Position numbers and translations under genes: made by a program. A DNA stretch of 64,000 bases, from positions 62,001-126,000 of the forward strand of contig NZ_JAKXMK010000011.1 in assembly GCF_022524485.1 (NCBI RefSeq), given 5' to 3'. Of the stretch, positions 8,920-19,572 are shown in pieces. The notes beneath the pieces were generated by a model. That model worked only from the letters and a program-made list of their open reading frames with translations. It was not told where the DNA came from and did no database searches. The first letter of the stretch is position 1. Each line of letters begins with the position of its first letter. This stretch comes from Pseudonocardia alaniniphila (lineage in GTDB: Bacteria; Actinomycetota; Actinomycetes; Mycobacteriales; Pseudonocardiaceae).

Positions 8920-9777
8920 ATGACGGATGATTCTCCTGCTGCACTCGTGACCGGTGGCGGCAGCGGCATCGGACGGGCCACCGTGCGGCGGCTGGTCAAG
9001 GACGGCTGGCGTGTCGTGGTCGCGGACCTCAACGCCGGCAACGGCGAGGCGGCGGCCGCCGAGCTCGGTGCGGCCGCCCGGTTCGTGCGTACCGACGTGG
9101 CGCAGGAGCCCGACGTCCGCGCCGCCGTCGACGCGTGCGTGGACCACTTCGGCCGGATCGACTGCGTGGTGAACAACGCCGGTGTCGGGGGCGCCTTCGG
9201 GCGGATCACCGAGATCGAGGTCGAGGACTGGGACTACACGTTCGCCGTGCTGGTGCGCGGGGTGTTCCTGGGGATCAAGCACGGGGCCGCCGCCATGCAG
9301 GCAGCCGGGCGGGGCGGGTCGATCGTCAACGTCGCCTCGATCGCCGGGTTCGCGGCGGGTGCGGGACTGCAGGCCTACTCGGCTGCGAAGGCGGCCGTGA
9401 TCAACCTCGGCAAGGTGGCCGCCACCGAGCTCGGGCCCGATCGGATCCGCGTGAACACGGTGTGCCCCGGCCTGATCGAGACGCCGCTGGTCGGTGCGGG
9501 CCGCGCTGACGCCGCCGACCGGATGGCCGCAGCGATCGACAAGGCACAGCCGTGGCCGGACCTGGGGCGCCCGGATGACATCGCCGAGGTCATCGCGTTC
9601 CTCGCCGGGCCCGCCGTGCCGTTCCTCACGGGCGAGCAGATCACCGTGGACGGAGGCGTGATCGCCGCCGGGCCGCGGCTGGACGAGGCGTACGGCGGGG
9701 ATCCGGGTGCGCGTGGTTACGTGGGCGTCAACCGCGGCACGACGGGCGAGGGGCCGACGGTGCGCCGTCAGCCCTGA
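8920..9777 (+). CDS. Short-chain dehydrogenase/reductase (classical SDR)
   Basis: A protein of 285 residues with the classical SDR layout: cofactor motif TGGGSGIG at residues 10-17, the VADLN segment after the second strand (an acidic residue favouring NAD), NNAG, and the active-site Ser...YSAAK. The C-terminus is about 30 residues longer than a minimal SDR and ends in a Gly/Arg-rich tail. It should oxidise or reduce a small alcohol or ketone; the substrate is unknown. The ATG at 8920 sits directly before the first strand. It is divergent from pxpABC and convergent with ppc. Confidence 0.88.
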   Translation: MTDDSPAALVTGGGSGIGRATVRRLVKDGWRVVVADLNAGNGEAAAAELGAAARFVRTDVAQEPDVRAAVDACVDHFGRIDCVVNNAGVGGAFGRITEIEVEDWDYTFAVLVRGVFLGIKHGAAAMQAAGRGGSIVNVASIAGFAAGAGLQAYSAAKAAVINLGKVAATELGPDRIRVNTVCPGLIETPLVGAGRADAADRMAAAIDKAQPWPDLGRPDDIAEVIAFLAGPAVPFLTGEQITVDGGVIAAGPRLDEAYGGDPGARGYVGVNRGTTGEGPTVRRQP

Positions 9778-9783
9778 TCGCCG

Positions 9784-9804
9784 CGAGCCCGGCGCCGGCG
9801 CTCG
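9784..9804. terminator. Possible hairpin between convergent SDR and ppc genes
   Basis: The 10-bp palindrome CCGGCGCCGG (9789-9798) is flanked by CGAGC and GCTCG arms, so a GC-rich stem-loop can form in the 56-bp gap between two convergent stop codons. No clear T-run follows on either strand, so its role as a terminator is tentative. Confidence 0.3.
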
Positions 9805-9833
9805 TTCAGCTCGGTTGTGAGTCCCGGCGGCGG

Positions 9834-12674
9834 TCAGCCGGTGTTGCGCAGGCCCGCGGCGATGCCGTTGATGGTCAGCAGCAGCGCGCGGTGCAGGTCG
9901 GGGTCCGGTTCGTCGGTGGTACGGCGCTGGCTGAGCAGCTCGACCTGCAGGTGGTGCAGGGGTTCGAGGTAGGCAGCGCGCACCGCGAGGGTGTTGCGCA
10001 GCACCGGGTGGCGGGCCAGGAGGGTGGAACTCCCGGTGAGCCGCAGCACCTCGCCCAGGGTGCGCTCGTGCTCGGCGACGATGTCGTCGAAGATCGGGTG
10101 CAGGTCGGGCTCCACCAGCTCGGAGACGTAGAACCCGGCGATCCGCAGGTCGGTCTTCGTCAGCGTCATCTCGACGTTGCCGAGCAGGTTGGTGAAGAAC
10201 GCCCACTCCCGCATCTCGTCGAGCACCTCGCCGTAGCCCGCTTCGCGCGCCGCACGCAGCCCCGTGCCGAGCCCGTACCAGCCGGGCACCACCATGCGGG
10301 TCTGCGTCCAGCCGAACACCCATGGGATGGCGCGCAGGTCGTCGAGGGTCGGGGCGCCGCGGCCGGGTCGGCGGGACGGGCGGGAGCCGACGTTGAGCCG
10401 CCCCAGCTCGTCAACGGGGGTGGCCGAGGCGAAGAACTCGGGGAGGCCGGGCCGTCCGACGAGCCCGCGGTAGGCGTCCCGTGCGGCGTTGCTGACGACG
10501 TCCATCACCTCGTCCCAGCGGTCCAGCTTGGCGCCGCCCCAGCGCGCCGACTGGTGCAGGAGCGTGGCCTCCAGCACCGCGGCCAGCATGGTCTCGAGGT
10601 TGTCGTGGGCCAGTGCGGGCAGCGAGTACTTGTCGGAGATCACCTCTCCCTGCTCGGTGACCTTCATGGTGGCGTCCACCGACCCGAACGGCGCCGACGC
10701 GACGGCCTCGGCGGACGGCCCGCCGCCGCGTCCGACCGAGCCGCCACGGCCGTGGAACAGCCGCAGCCTGACCCCGTGCTTGGCGCCGATGTCGCGCAGC
10801 TGGCGCTGCGCCCGGTGGATCTCCCATTGCGACGTGGTGATGCCGGCGCCCTTGTTCGAGTCCGAGTAGCCCAGCATCACCTCCTGGAGGTCGCCGCGGT
10901 TGCGCACGTGTTGCCGGTAGGCCGGCACGGACAGCAGGTGATCGAGCAGGTCGCCCGCCTGGGAGAGCTCCTCGACGGTCTCGAACAGCGGCACGAGGTC
11001 GATCGACGAGCGAGGGTCCCGGTGCAGCTCCACCATGAACGCCTCGCGAGCGAGGACCGCGACGGCCAACACGTCGTCGACCCCCTGGCACATGGAGACG
11101 ATGTAGGTGCGCGCCGCCTCCTGGCCGTACTCGTGCTGGACGTCGTGGAGCATGTCGAAGGTCGCCAGCACGTCCACGGCCTCCGCGGGGAGGCCGTAGT
11201 GGCGACGCACCAGCGGGCGTCCGCCCTCCAGCTCGCGGGCGAGGAGCTGCGTGCGCTCATCGCGGGACAGCTCCGCGTAGGGCTTCGGCAGCTCGCCCAG
11301 CGCGTCGTAGACGGCGCCGAGGGCCTCGTGGTGGCGCGCGCTGTGCTCCCGGACGTCGAGCTCGGCGAGGTGCAGTCCGAGTGCCCTCGCGGTGCGCAGG
11401 GCACGGGCGAGCGTGCCGTCGGCGATGCGTCCGCCCAAGTGGCCGCGCAGCGAGCGGTCGACCACGGCCAGGTCCTCGATGAACCTCTGCGAGCCCAGGT
11501 AGTCGCGTCCCGTCCGGTGCTCGCCGTGCTGCTTGATCCGCGTACGGGTGTTCTCGAGCCGCGCCCGCACGTAAGAGAGCTTGAGCCGGTACGGCTCGTG
11601 GGCGTTGAGCCGGATGAAGCGGTCGTACACCTCCGGGAGCGTGCGGCGGTCGCGGGCCAGCGAGCTGCGCAGCTCCTCGGAAACGCCGATCACGCGGGTG
11701 GAGATGCTCAGCTCGCTGACCAGGTCCTCGACCAGGCCCTCGTGGATGCGGATGGCCCGCTCCGAGTACAGCTCCAGCACCTCGCGCGTCACGGCCGGGG
11801 TGACGTTGGGGTTGCCGTCGCGGTCGCCTCCGACCCAGCAGCCGAGCGCGAGCGGACGCGCCCCCTCGGGCACGGTGAAACCGGCCGCGCGTACCTCGCG
11901 CTCGAACTCGCCGAGCAGCTCGGGCACGGCGGTGCGGCCGAGCTGCTCCATGTACCAGCCGATCGCCCGGGCCTCGTCGGCGACGGTCGGCTTGTCGGGG
12001 CGCAGCTCGTCGGTCTGCCAGAGCAGGTCGACGAGGGCGGCGAGCTCCTCGTCCGGCGCGCCCCGGTCCAGGGCGGTGGCCACGCGCCGCACGATCGCGA
12101 GCACCGACTGGCGGGAGGACTCGGTGGGGTGCGCCGTGAACACCGGCCGCAGTTCTGTGCGGGCCAGCACGGCCTGCACCTCCGCGTGGTCGGGTCCGCC
12201 CTGGTCGGTGGAGCGGGCGATCCGCTCCATGAGCCGGCGCAGCGGTCCGCGCCCGTCGGGATCGGAGCCGGCGAGCTCCCTGGCCCGGTGGCGCTGCTCC
12301 GCGATGTTGGCGAGCTGGAAGTACTGCGAGAAGGCTCTCGCCAGCGACACCGCGGTGCCGGTGTCCAGCCCGGAGAGCAGCTTGGTGACCTCGGCGTCCC
12401 CGTCCCCGCCCGCGGCGATCGCCGACCGCGAGAGCCGCCGGACCTGCTCGACGAGCTCCAGCAGCTCGGGCCCACCGTGGTGCGCGAGGGTCTGGCCGAG
12501 CATCGTCGACAGCCGCCTGATGTCGGCGCGCAGGGCGTCGTGCCCGGACGCCGAGATCACACCGGCATGGGCCGCGACGTCGCGGGGGGCGCCGCCGGAC
12601 CGCGCGATGGCGGCGTCGGGAGGCGACAGATCCGGTGGCCCGGTGTCGAACATCGAGCGCACAAGATCGCTCAC
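9834..12674 (-). CDS. ppc: Phosphoenolpyruvate carboxylase
   Basis: A protein of 946 residues, the normal length for bacterial PEP carboxylase. The family's catalytic regions are present: [28 protein letters not shown], the [12 protein letters not shown] region, the glycine loop [14 protein letters not shown], and a C-terminus ending in [11 protein letters not shown], which the family uses for allosteric and active-site packing. It converts PEP and bicarbonate to oxaloacetate, the anaplerotic step for the TCA cycle. The start is placed at the GTG at 12674 because a GGAG lies six bases upstream; a longer in-frame GTG at 12752 would add 26 residues lacking family similarity. It is transcribed alone towards the SDR gene. 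Confidence 0.95.
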   Translation of the reverse strand: MSDLVRSMFDTGPPDLSPPDAAIARSGGAPRDVAAHAGVISASGHDALRADIRRLSTMLGQTLAHHGGPELLELVEQVRRLSRSAIAAGGDGDAEVTKLLSGLDTGTAVSLARAFSQYFQLANIAEQRHRARELAGSDPDGRGPLRRLMERIARSTDQGGPDHAEVQAVLARTELRPVFTAHPTESSRQSVLAIVRRVATALDRGAPDEELAALVDLLWQTDELRPDKPTVADEARAIGWYMEQLGRTAVPELLGEFEREVRAAGFTVPEGARPLALGCWVGGDRDGNPNVTPAVTREVLELYSERAIRIHEGLVEDLVSELSISTRVIGVSEELRSSLARDRRTLPEVYDRFIRLNAHEPYRLKLSYVRARLENTRTRIKQHGEHRTGRDYLGSQRFIEDLAVVDRSLRGHLGGRIADGTLARALRTARALGLHLAELDVREHSARHHEALGAVYDALGELPKPYAELSRDERTQLLARELEGGRPLVRRHYGLPAEAVDVLATFDMLHDVQHEYGQEAARTYIVSMCQGVDDVLAVAVLAREAFMVELHRDPRSSIDLVPLFETVEELSQAGDLLDHLLSVPAYRQHVRNRGDLQEVMLGYSDSNKGAGITTSQWEIHRAQRQLRDIGAKHGVRLRLFHGRGGSVGRGGGPSAEAVASAPFGSVDATMKVTEQGEVISDKYSLPALAHDNLETMLAAVLEATLLHQSARWGGAKLDRWDEVMDVVSNAARDAYRGLVGRPGLPEFFASATPVDELGRLNVGSRPSRRPGRGAPTLDDLRAIPWVFGWTQTRMVVPGWYGLGTGLRAAREAGYGEVLDEMREWAFFTNLLGNVEMTLTKTDLRIAGFYVSELVEPDLHPIFDDIVAEHERTLGEVLRLTGSSTLLARHPVLRNTLAVRAAYLEPLHHLQVELLSQRRTTDEPDPDLHRALLLTINGIAAGLRNTG

Positions 12675-12789
12675 TGGCGTCTCCGATTCGGCCGTCGGGG
12701 CCGTTCGCGCCGGTGGGAACGACAGGACGAGCCGACATCGTCCCCTCTCCACGGTGCTGCGCGCCAGCCCCCGGACCGTCCGGAATGGA

Positions 12790-13383
12790 TCAGCCGGTCA
12801 GGTCCAGCAACGCCGCGAGCGCCATCCGCGTCAGCACCGCTGCCACAGCAGGTGCGCGTTGCACGTCGAGCCCCGGCGCGCTGTGCGGGGTGGAGTTCAG
12901 CAGGCCGAACGCGCCGTGCGCGGCGATCCGGGCCGACTCGACGGGCAGGCCGGGGTGCACCCGCTGCAGCGCGTCCACCCAGATCTCCACGTAGGTGCGC
13001 TGCAGCAGGCGCACCCTCCGGCGTGCCTCGACCGGCAGGTTCGCCAGGTCGCGGTCCTGCACCACGATCAGCTCCGGCTCGCGCAGGGCGAAGTCGGCCT
13101 GGAACTCGACGAGCGCCCTGAGCACCGTCCGCGGGTCGTCCGACGACCTGGCGCGGGCCTGCCCGCCGGCGAGCAGGTGCTCGCTGATGCCGATGAGCAT
13201 CTCGGCGAGCAGCGCTTCCTTGCCGGGGAAGTGCCGGTACAGCGCGGGCCCGCTGACCCCGACGGCCGCTCCCAGGTCGGCGATGCTCACGCCGTGGAAG
13301 CCGTGCTTGGCGAACAGCTGCGCCGCGACCGTGAGGATCTGCTGCCGCCTGCCGCCTGCCGGCACCACCGGGGACGCTGCCAC
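12790..13383 (-). CDS. TetR-family regulator, probably of the branched-chain acyl-CoA operon
   Basis: A protein of 197 residues. The N-terminal helix-turn-helix is typical of TetR (ILTVAAQLFAKHGFHGVSI...GVSGPALYRHFPGKEALL). The rest is a helical ligand-binding domain. The start is a GTG. An inverted repeat of the form GTTAA-N6-CTAAC lies 20 bp upstream of the start, and a perfect version, GTTAA-N6-TTAAC, lies 30 bp before the accD1-accA1-acyl-CoA dehydrogenase operon at 15903. In M. tuberculosis the equivalent operon is controlled by a neighbouring TetR regulator (BkaR, Rv2506). I infer that this protein represses both itself and that operon, even though a two-component pair separates them. 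Confidence 0.82.
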   Translation of the reverse strand: MAASPVVPAGGRRQQILTVAAQLFAKHGFHGVSIADLGAAVGVSGPALYRHFPGKEALLAEMLIGISEHLLAGGQARARSSDDPRTVLRALVEFQADFALREPELIVVQDRDLANLPVEARRRVRLLQRTYVEIWVDALQRVHPGLPVESARIAAHGAFGLLNSTPHSAPGLDVQRAPAVAAVLTRMALAALLDLTG

Positions 13384-13403
13384 CCGGGCAGCGTAGCCCC
13401 CGT

Positions 13404-13419
13404 GTTAATACCTGCTAAC
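13404..13419. promoter_or_regulatory. Candidate TetR operator upstream of the TetR gene
   Basis: The 16 bases GTTAATACCTGCTAAC form an imperfect inverted repeat (GTTAA/CTAAC around six bases). The site lies in the 89-bp gap between the TetR gene and the histidine kinase gene, which are divergent, so it could control either. The same pattern in perfect form lies at 15858-15873 in front of accD1. Confidence 0.5.
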
Positions 13420-13472
13420 CCACTTGTGGTCGCCCTCAGCAGTGTCACAGCGCCGATCGTTACCCTCGTGGA

Positions 13473-15137
13473 ATGGCCCGGCTACCGAAGGCGATTCGCG
13501 CGCGCCTCGGCGTCCGCACCGCGTCGGCGCTGTCTGCCGCCGCGGTGGTCGCCATTGCCTTGATCGTCGCGGGCGCGGCGCTCGTCTTCCTGGTCGGCCA
13601 GTCGCTGCGTGCCACGGTGAAGGACTCCGCCGAGGACCGGACGAAGCAGATCGTCGAGCGGGTCGAGGGCAACTACGAGGGCTCGGCCAACGAGAACGCC
13701 CGAGAGGCGATCGACGTTCTCGCCACCCCGGACGACCTGGTCCAGGTGCTCGTCAGGTACGAGTCGGACGACGACGAGGACCACGTCACGGTGATCGAGG
13801 CCGGCAGCGACGCCGCAGGCCGGGCGACGGCGCTGTCCACGATCGCACCCCAGGACGGGAAGTCCGTCGTGGTGCCCGACACCGAGGTCAGGCGCGCCAA
13901 CGGCGTTCCGGCCAAGGTCGTGCTGGTGGCGGCCGGGGCGGTGTCCGCGGGCGACCACGTCGTCGTGCTGGTGGCGATGCCGCTGAAGCCCGTCGACGAC
14001 GCCACCAGCACGTTGCTGTTCTACCTGATGTTCGGCGTGCCCATCCTCATCCTCATCACCGGGCTCACCACGTACTTCTTCGCGGGGCGGGCGTTGCGCC
14101 CGGTGGAGGCGATCCGGTCGCGCGTGGCCGCGATGAGCGAGAAGGACCTGTCCCAGCGGGTACCCGTGCCCCCCGCTCGCGACGAGGTGGGCCGCCTGGC
14201 CGAGACGATGAACGCGATGATCGAGCGGCTGCAGGACGCCCAGGGCGTCCAGCGCCGGTTCGTCGCCGACGCCAGCCACGAGCTGCGCAGCCCGCTCGCC
14301 ACGATCGCCACCGGTCTCGAGCTCATGCAGCGCGGCTCGAACGAGCCCGGCACCGTCACGGCGCTGCGGGGTGAGACCGAGCGGCTCAACCGGCTGGTCG
14401 ACGCGCTGCTGTTGCTCGCCAGGGCCGACGAGCGCGGGCTGCAGCCGCGCCGCGAGGAGGTCGACCTCGACGAGGTCGCCGAGACCGAGCGTGGCCGTCC
14501 GTCCGAGAGCCGGGTGGTGGCCGAGGTGCAGACCGAGCCGGTGCGCGTGATCGGAGACCGTGGCCAGCTGGCCAGGGTCGTGCGCAACCTCGTCGACAAT
14601 GCGCGCCGGCATGCCCGCTCCCGGGTGGTCGTCAGGGTCATGCGGGAGGACGGCATGGCGGTGGTGGAGGTCTCGGACGACGGACCGGGTGTGCCTCTCG
14701 AGGACCGGGCCAGGGTGTTCGACCGGTTCGTACGCCTCGACGCTGCCCGGGCCCGTGCGGACGGAGGCTCCGGGCTGGGCCTGGCGATCGTTGCCGAGGT
14801 CGTCGCGGCTCACGGCGGCACCGTGGAGGTGGACGAGGCGACGATCGGCGGGGCGCGGTTCCGGGTGCGGCTGCCCGCGCAAGCGCCTGTGCCCGTCGCC
14901 GACCGCACCCCGGCTGCCCCGTGGCAGCCCGTCGCTCCCACGCCGACTGCGCCCACCCCAGCGGTTGCGCACATGCAGCAGCCGGTGCGCGACGAGGATG
15001 CGAAGCGCGATCCGGAGACGAGGCCGTGGGGTCTGCCGGCCGTCCCGACCAGCCCTCCCGTCGGTCTCCCGTCGCCGAGACGCCGGGCGGCTCAGCCGGG
15101 TATGCCGGGCGGTCAGCCCGGCTCGGTCATCCGGTAA
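13473..15137 (+). CDS. Two-component sensor histidine kinase
   Basis: A protein of 554 residues: an N-terminal membrane helix (residues 17-40), an extracytoplasmic sensor of about 140 residues, a second helix near residue 190, a HAMP domain, a HisKA domain with the phospho-acceptor in ADASHELRSPL (His269), and an HATPase domain with NLVDNARRHA (N box), DDGPGVP (G1) and GGSGLGLAI (G2). A proline-rich tail of about 80 residues follows and seems disordered. It should phosphorylate the OmpR-type regulator encoded opposite it. The two genes run towards each other and overlap by 25 bp at their 3' ends. The signal is unknown. Confidence 0.92.
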   Translation: MARLPKAIRARLGVRTASALSAAAVVAIALIVAGAALVFLVGQSLRATVKDSAEDRTKQIVERVEGNYEGSANENAREAIDVLATPDDLVQVLVRYESDDDEDHVTVIEAGSDAAGRATALSTIAPQDGKSVVVPDTEVRRANGVPAKVVLVAAGAVSAGDHVVVLVAMPLKPVDDATSTLLFYLMFGVPILILITGLTTYFFAGRALRPVEAIRSRVAAMSEKDLSQRVPVPPARDEVGRLAETMNAMIERLQDAQGVQRRFVADASHELRSPLATIATGLELMQRGSNEPGTVTALRGETERLNRLVDALLLLARADERGLQPRREEVDLDEVAETERGRPSESRVVAEVQTEPVRVIGDRGQLARVVRNLVDNARRHARSRVVVRVMREDGMAVVEVSDDGPGVPLEDRARVFDRFVRLDAARARADGGSGLGLAIVAEVVAAHGGTVEVDEATIGGARFRVRLPAQAPVPVADRTPAAPWQPVAPTPTAPTPAVAHMQQPVRDEDAKRDPETRPWGLPAVPTSPPVGLPSPRRRAAQPGMPGGQPGSVIR

Positions 15138-15787
15138 CCCACCCCGCGCACGGTATCGATGCTGCGCGTGCCGAACGGCGTGTCGATCTTGCGGCGGAGG
15201 TAGCCGACGTACACCTCGACGACGTTGACCTCGCCCTCGTAGTGGGCGTCCCAGACGGCGCGCAGGATGTCGGTCTTCGTGACGACCTCGCCGGCGTGGC
15301 GCATCAGGTGCTCCAGCACCCCGAACTCGCGCGGGGTCAGCGTGATCTCGGTGTCTCCGCGGTGGACCCTGTGGCGGGCGGGATCGAGGCGCAGCGTGCC
15401 GACGTTCAGCACGGCGGGTCTGGCATCCCCGGAGCGCCGCAGGAGGGCGCGCAGCCGGGCGAGGAGCACGACGAACGAGAACGGCTTGACGAGGTAGTCG
15501 TCGGCGCCGAGGTCGAAGGCGTCGGCCTCGTCGTACTCGCCGTCCTTGGCGGTCAGCATGAGCACCGGGGTCCAGATCGACGCCGCGCGCATCCGTTCCA
15601 GCACGCGGTAGCCGGACAGGCCGGGCAGCATGATGTCCAGCACGACGACGTCATGTTGGTGAGTGCTCGCCGCTGCCAAGCCGGCCAGGCCGTCGTGCAC
15701 GACGTGCACGGAGTGGCCCTCGTTGGTCAACCCGCGCCGCACCATCTCGGCCAGCGGTACCTCGTCCTCCACCAGCAGTACCCGCAC
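15113..15787 (-). CDS. OmpR-family response regulator
   Basis: A protein of 224 residues. The receiver domain has the acidic pair in VEDE, the phospho-acceptor in VVLDIMLPG (Asp51), and the conserved Lys in YLVKPFS. A winged-helix DNA-binding domain follows (TLTPREFGVLEHLMRHAGEVV, then YVGYLRRKID and TVRGVGYR). The start is the GTG at 15787 (VRVLLVEDE); a TTG two codons earlier is in frame. Its partner is presumably the kinase at 13473-15137, encoded on the other strand and overlapping it tail to tail. The upstream gap of 115 bp is shared with the divergent accD1 operon. Confidence 0.93.
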   Translation of the reverse strand: MRVLLVEDEVPLAEMVRRGLTNEGHSVHVVHDGLAGLAAASTHQHDVVVLDIMLPGLSGYRVLERMRAASIWTPVLMLTAKDGEYDEADAFDLGADDYLVKPFSFVVLLARLRALLRRSGDARPAVLNVGTLRLDPARHRVHRGDTEITLTPREFGVLEHLMRHAGEVVTKTDILRAVWDAHYEGEVNVVEVYVGYLRRKIDTPFGTRSIDTVRGVGYRMTEPG

Positions 15788-15857
15788 GATCAAACCGTAT
15801 AGGGCCCCGGCGGCGTGGCCCTCCTCCCACCCGCCGTGGCGGTACTGGCATCACCCG

Positions 15858-15873
15858 GTTAATGAGCGTTAAC
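15858..15873. promoter_or_regulatory. Candidate TetR operator upstream of the accD1 operon
   Basis: A perfect inverted repeat: GTTAA, six bases (TGAGCG), TTAAC. It ends 29 bp before the accD1 ATG, where a bound repressor would block transcription. It matches the site upstream of the TetR gene (13404-13419) in both arms and spacing apart from one base in the right arm. Confidence 0.55.
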
Positions 15874-15902
15874 ATCGGCGCCAGTCGACCGAGGGAGTCA
15901 GC

Positions 15903-17504
15903 ATGCCCGTCGTCATGTCCGCTCCGGTGCTGCGCAGCGCGGTCGACCCAGCGGGGCAGGACTCCGCACGTCACACCGCTGCGCATCGGGAGCTGGTCGC
16001 CGACCTGCGGCAGAGGATCGCGGCGGCCCGCCTGGGTGGCCCCGAACGTTCCCGCGTCCGCCACGTCGAGCGGGGCAAGATGCTGCCGCGCGATCGTGTC
16101 GACTCGCTGGTCGACCCGTCGAGCCCGTTCCTCGAGCTGTCGCCGCTCGCCGCCGGCGGGATGTACGACGACGAGGCCCCCGGTGCCGGCCTGATCACCG
16201 GGGTCGGACGGGTGGCGGGGCGCGAGTGCGTGATCGTGGCCAACGACGCCACCGTCAAGGGCGGCACCTACTACCCGATGACGGTCAAGAAGCACCTGCG
16301 CGCCCAGGAGGTGGCGCTGCACAACCGGCTGCCGTGCATCTACCTCGTCGACTCCGGGGGCGCGTACCTCCCCGAGCAGGACAATGTCTTCCCCGACCGG
16401 GAGCACTTCGGTCGTATCTTCTACAACCAGGCCACGATGTCCGGGCTCGGCATCCCGCAGATCGCGGCGGTGCTCGGCTCCTGCACAGCGGGCGGTGCGT
16501 ACGTCCCCGCGATGAGCGACGAGGCCGTGATCGTGCGGAACCAGGGCACGATCTTCCTGGGCGGCCCGCCGCTGGTGAAGGCGGCCACCGGTGAGGTGGT
16601 CACGGCCGAGGAGCTGGGCGGGGGTGACCTGCACTCGCGGATCTCCGGGGTCACCGACCACCTCGCGAACGACGACGCGCACGCCCTGCGGATCGTCCGC
16701 TCGATCGTCGCGACGCTCGGGCAGCGCGCGGTGCGGCCCTGGGACGTGGTGCCCACCGAGGAGCCCGCCGTGGATCCCGCGTCGCTCTACGACGCGGTGC
16801 CCACCGACTCACGCACGCCCTACGACGTGCGCGAGGTGATCGCGCGGATCGTCGACGGTTCCCGCTTCCACGAGTTCAAGGCCGAGTACGGCACCACCCT
16901 CGTCACCGGATTCGCGCGGCTGCACGGGCACCCCGTCGGAATCGTCGCGAACAACGGGATCCTGTTCTCCGAGTCGGCGCTCAAGGGCGCGCACTTCATC
17001 GAGCTGTGCGACCAGCGCGGTGTCCCGCTGGTGTTTCTCCAGAACATCTCGGGCTTCATGGTCGGCCGCGAGTACGAGGCCGGTGGCATCGCGAAGAACG
17101 GGGCGAAGATGGTGACGGCCGTCGCCTCCACGCGGGTCCCGAAATTCACCGTGATCATCGGTGGCTCCTTCGGAGCGGGGAACTACTCGATGTGCGGGCG
17201 GGCCTATTCACCGAGGTTCCTCTTCATGTGGCCCAATGCGCGTATCTCGGTGATGGGCGGCGAGCAGGCGGCCACCGTGCTCTCCGCCGTGCGCGGCGAC
17301 GGGAACGGCGAGTCCGAGGAGTCCTTCAAGGAGCGCATTCGCGCCCAGTACGAGCACCAGGGCCACCCGTACTACTCCACGGCACGGATCTGGGACGACG
17401 GCGTGATCGACCCGCTCGACACGAGAACGGTACTGGGCCTGGCGCTGAGCGCCGCGGCCAACGCCCCCCTCGAGACGCCGCATTTCGGCGTCTTCCGGAT
17501 GTGA
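15903..17504 (+). CDS. accD1: Acyl-CoA carboxylase carboxyltransferase subunit, methylcrotonyl-CoA type
   Basis: A protein of 533 residues with both carboxyltransferase halves. The segment [19 protein letters not shown] followed by [12 protein letters not shown] is characteristic of methylcrotonyl-CoA carboxylase beta subunits. [15 protein letters not shown] and [20 protein letters not shown] supply the N- and C-terminal oxyanion regions. It transfers CO2 from biotin on the AccA partner to the acyl-CoA. It leads a three-gene operon with a biotin carboxylase and an acyl-CoA dehydrogenase, the arrangement used for leucine catabolism in actinobacteria. A strong GGGAG precedes the ATG, and a candidate TetR operator lies just upstream. 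Substrate assignment rests on motif and context. Confidence 0.9.
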   Translation: MPVVMSAPVLRSAVDPAGQDSARHTAAHRELVADLRQRIAAARLGGPERSRVRHVERGKMLPRDRVDSLVDPSSPFLELSPLAAGGMYDDEAPGAGLITGVGRVAGRECVIVANDATVKGGTYYPMTVKKHLRAQEVALHNRLPCIYLVDSGGAYLPEQDNVFPDREHFGRIFYNQATMSGLGIPQIAAVLGSCTAGGAYVPAMSDEAVIVRNQGTIFLGGPPLVKAATGEVVTAEELGGGDLHSRISGVTDHLANDDAHALRIVRSIVATLGQRAVRPWDVVPTEEPAVDPASLYDAVPTDSRTPYDVREVIARIVDGSRFHEFKAEYGTTLVTGFARLHGHPVGIVANNGILFSESALKGAHFIELCDQRGVPLVFLQNISGFMVGREYEAGGIAKNGAKMVTAVASTRVPKFTVIIGGSFGAGNYSMCGRAYSPRFLFMWPNARISVMGGEQAATVLSAVRGDGNGESEESFKERIRAQYEHQGHPYYSTARIWDDGVIDPLDTRTVLGLALSAAANAPLETPHFGVFRM

Positions 17505-17531
17505 CTTCCCCGACCAGCAGGAAGGCTGCGC

Positions 17532-19571
17532 GTGTTTGACACCGTGCTCGTCGCGAACCGGGGTGAGATCGCCGTGCGCGTGCTGCGCACGTTGTGGCGG
17601 CTCGGCGTGCGTTCCGTCGCCGTGTACTCCGATGCCGACGCCGACGCTCCCCACGTCGCGCTGGCCGACGTCGCCGTCCGGATCGGGCCGGCACCCGCCG
17701 CGCAGAGCTACCTGTCGATCCCGGCGGTGATCGAGGCCGCGCGGTCCACGGGTGCGCAGGCCATCCACCCCGGCTACGGGTTCCTGAGCGAGAACACCGC
17801 CTTCGCCGCGGCCTGCGACGAGGCCGGCATCACGTTCGTCGGGCCACCGGCCAGCGCGATCGAGGCGATGGGCGACAAGATCCGCGCCAAGCAGACCGTC
17901 GCCAAGGCGGGCGTGCCCGTCGTCCCGGGCTCGGACGGCGCAGGCCTCTCCGACGACGACCTGACGGCGGCCGTCGAGCAGATCGGGTACCCGGTGCTGC
18001 TCAAACCCAGCGCGGGCGGTGGCGGCAAGGGCATGCACGAGGTGCACCGTCCCGACCAGCTCGCCGACGCCATCGCGACGGCCCGGCGCGAGGCTCGCGG
18101 ATCCTTCGGCGACGACACGCTGCTCGTCGAGCGGCTCGTGAGCACTCCCCGGCACATCGAGATCCAGGTCATGGCCGACACGCACGGCAACGTCATCCAT
18201 CTCGGTGAGCGCGAGTGCAGCCTGCAGCGGCGCCACCAGAAGATCGTGGAGGAGGCGCCGTCGGCGCTGCTCGGCGAGACGCAACGCGCCGCGATGGGCG
18301 CAGCGGCGGTCGAGGCGGCCCGCGCGGTGGGCTACACCGGCGCGGGCACGGTGGAGTTCATCGTGGAGGGCGACCGGGCCGACGGCGATCTCGCCTCGAA
18401 CGGGGCCTTCTACTTCATGGAGATGAACACCCGGCTCCAGGTGGAGCACCCGGTCACCGAGATGGTCACGGGGCTCGACCTCGTGGAGCTGCAGCTGCGG
18501 GTGGCCGCGGGCGAGCCGCTGCCGATCGGGCAGGAGGACGTGCGCCTCACCGGGCACGCCGTGGAGGCGCGGGTCTATGCCGAGGACCCGGCCTCGGGAT
18601 TCCTGCCGACGGGCGGCCGGATCCTCGCGCTGCACGAACCGCAGGGGCCGGGGGTGCGGGTCGACTCGGGTGTGGCGGAGGGGTTCGTCGTCGGCTCGGA
18701 CTACGACCCGATGCTCGCCAAGGTCATCGCCCACGGCAGCGACCGGGCCGAGGCCCTGCGTCGCCTGGACGCCGCGCTGCGCGACACCGTGCTGCTCGGT
18801 CTCGACACCAACGTCGGATTCCTGCGGGCCCTCCTCGCCGACGACGACGTCCGTGCGGCGCGGCTGGACACCGGCCTCGTCGGCCGCCGCGGCACCGCGT
18901 GGACCACGTCGGAGCTGCCCGCCGACGTGCTGGCCGCCACCGCGGCCCACGCGATGCTCGCGCTCGAACCCGCGGGGCCGGTGGTGGACCCGTTCGACGT
19001 GCCCGGTGGCTGGCGCGTCGGCGACCCCGCCTGGACCACGTGGCAGATGCTGGTGTCCGGGCACGAGCCCGTCGTCGTGCGGGTGCGAGGGCGCGCGGCG
19101 GCGGCAGAGTGCGTCGTCGGCGACGACCCCCCGGTCGGTCTGCGGGCCCGTCGCGCCCCGGGGTCGCCTGATCTCGAAGTGACGGTGGACGGCGTCACCC
19201 GTCGCTACCACTGCGTCGTCGGCGGGGCCCGCCCCGGTGCCCCTGCCGACAGCACGTTGTGGATCGGCCGTGACGGGCTCGCCTGGGGCGTCCGTGAGCA
19301 GGCCCCCCTCGACGCGGCGGCCATGGCCGATGAGGGCGCCGGCGGCCCTGTCCTCTCCCCGATGCCCGGCACCGTCACCGTCGTCGAGGTCACCGAGGGC
19401 CAGCAGGTGCGCGCGGGCCAGCGGCTCGTGGTGGTGGAGGCCATGAAGATGGAGCACGTCCTCACCGCGCCCGTCGACGGGGTGGTCCGCGAGCTGCGGG
19501 TCCGCACCGGCACCACCGTGGCGCGCGACGCCGCGCTCCTGATCGTCGAACCCGGCACCGAGGAGGAATGA
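17532..19571 (+). CDS. accA1: Acyl-CoA carboxylase biotin carboxylase/biotin carrier subunit
   Basis: A protein of 679 residues starting at a GTG ([16 protein letters not shown]). Domains in order: biotin carboxylase N-terminal domain, ATP-grasp with [14 protein letters not shown] and [15 protein letters not shown], biotin carboxylase C-terminal domain ([12 protein letters not shown]), a variable linker, and a C-terminal biotinyl domain with the modified lysine in VEAMKMEH. It carboxylates its own biotin with ATP and bicarbonate. The gene lies 27 bp after accD1 with an AGGAAGG ribosome site, and its stop is followed one base later by the acyl-CoA dehydrogenase start. It should form a heteromeric complex with AccD1. 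Confidence 0.94.
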   Translation: MFDTVLVANRGEIAVRVLRTLWRLGVRSVAVYSDADADAPHVALADVAVRIGPAPAAQSYLSIPAVIEAARSTGAQAIHPGYGFLSENTAFAAACDEAGITFVGPPASAIEAMGDKIRAKQTVAKAGVPVVPGSDGAGLSDDDLTAAVEQIGYPVLLKPSAGGGGKGMHEVHRPDQLADAIATARREARGSFGDDTLLVERLVSTPRHIEIQVMADTHGNVIHLGERECSLQRRHQKIVEEAPSALLGETQRAAMGAAAVEAARAVGYTGAGTVEFIVEGDRADGDLASNGAFYFMEMNTRLQVEHPVTEMVTGLDLVELQLRVAAGEPLPIGQEDVRLTGHAVEARVYAEDPASGFLPTGGRILALHEPQGPGVRVDSGVAEGFVVGSDYDPMLAKVIAHGSDRAEALRRLDAALRDTVLLGLDTNVGFLRALLADDDVRAARLDTGLVGRRGTAWTTSELPADVLAATAAHAMLALEPAGPVVDPFDVPGGWRVGDPAWTTWQMLVSGHEPVVVRVRGRAAAAECVVGDDPPVGLRARRAPGSPDLEVTVDGVTRRYHCVVGGARPGAPADSTLWIGRDGLAWGVREQAPLDAAAMADEGAGGPVLSPMPGTVTVVEVTEGQQVRAGQRLVVVEAMKMEHVLTAPVDGVVRELRVRTGTTVARDAALLIVEPGTEEE

Positions 19572-19572
19572 C

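Noticed and set aside
9891..13121. Very long plus-strand open frame opposite ppc and the TetR gene
   Set aside because: It is the mirror of strongly coding minus-strand genes in GC-rich DNA; its translation has no domain pattern and is full of Arg, Val, His and Gln from antisense codons.
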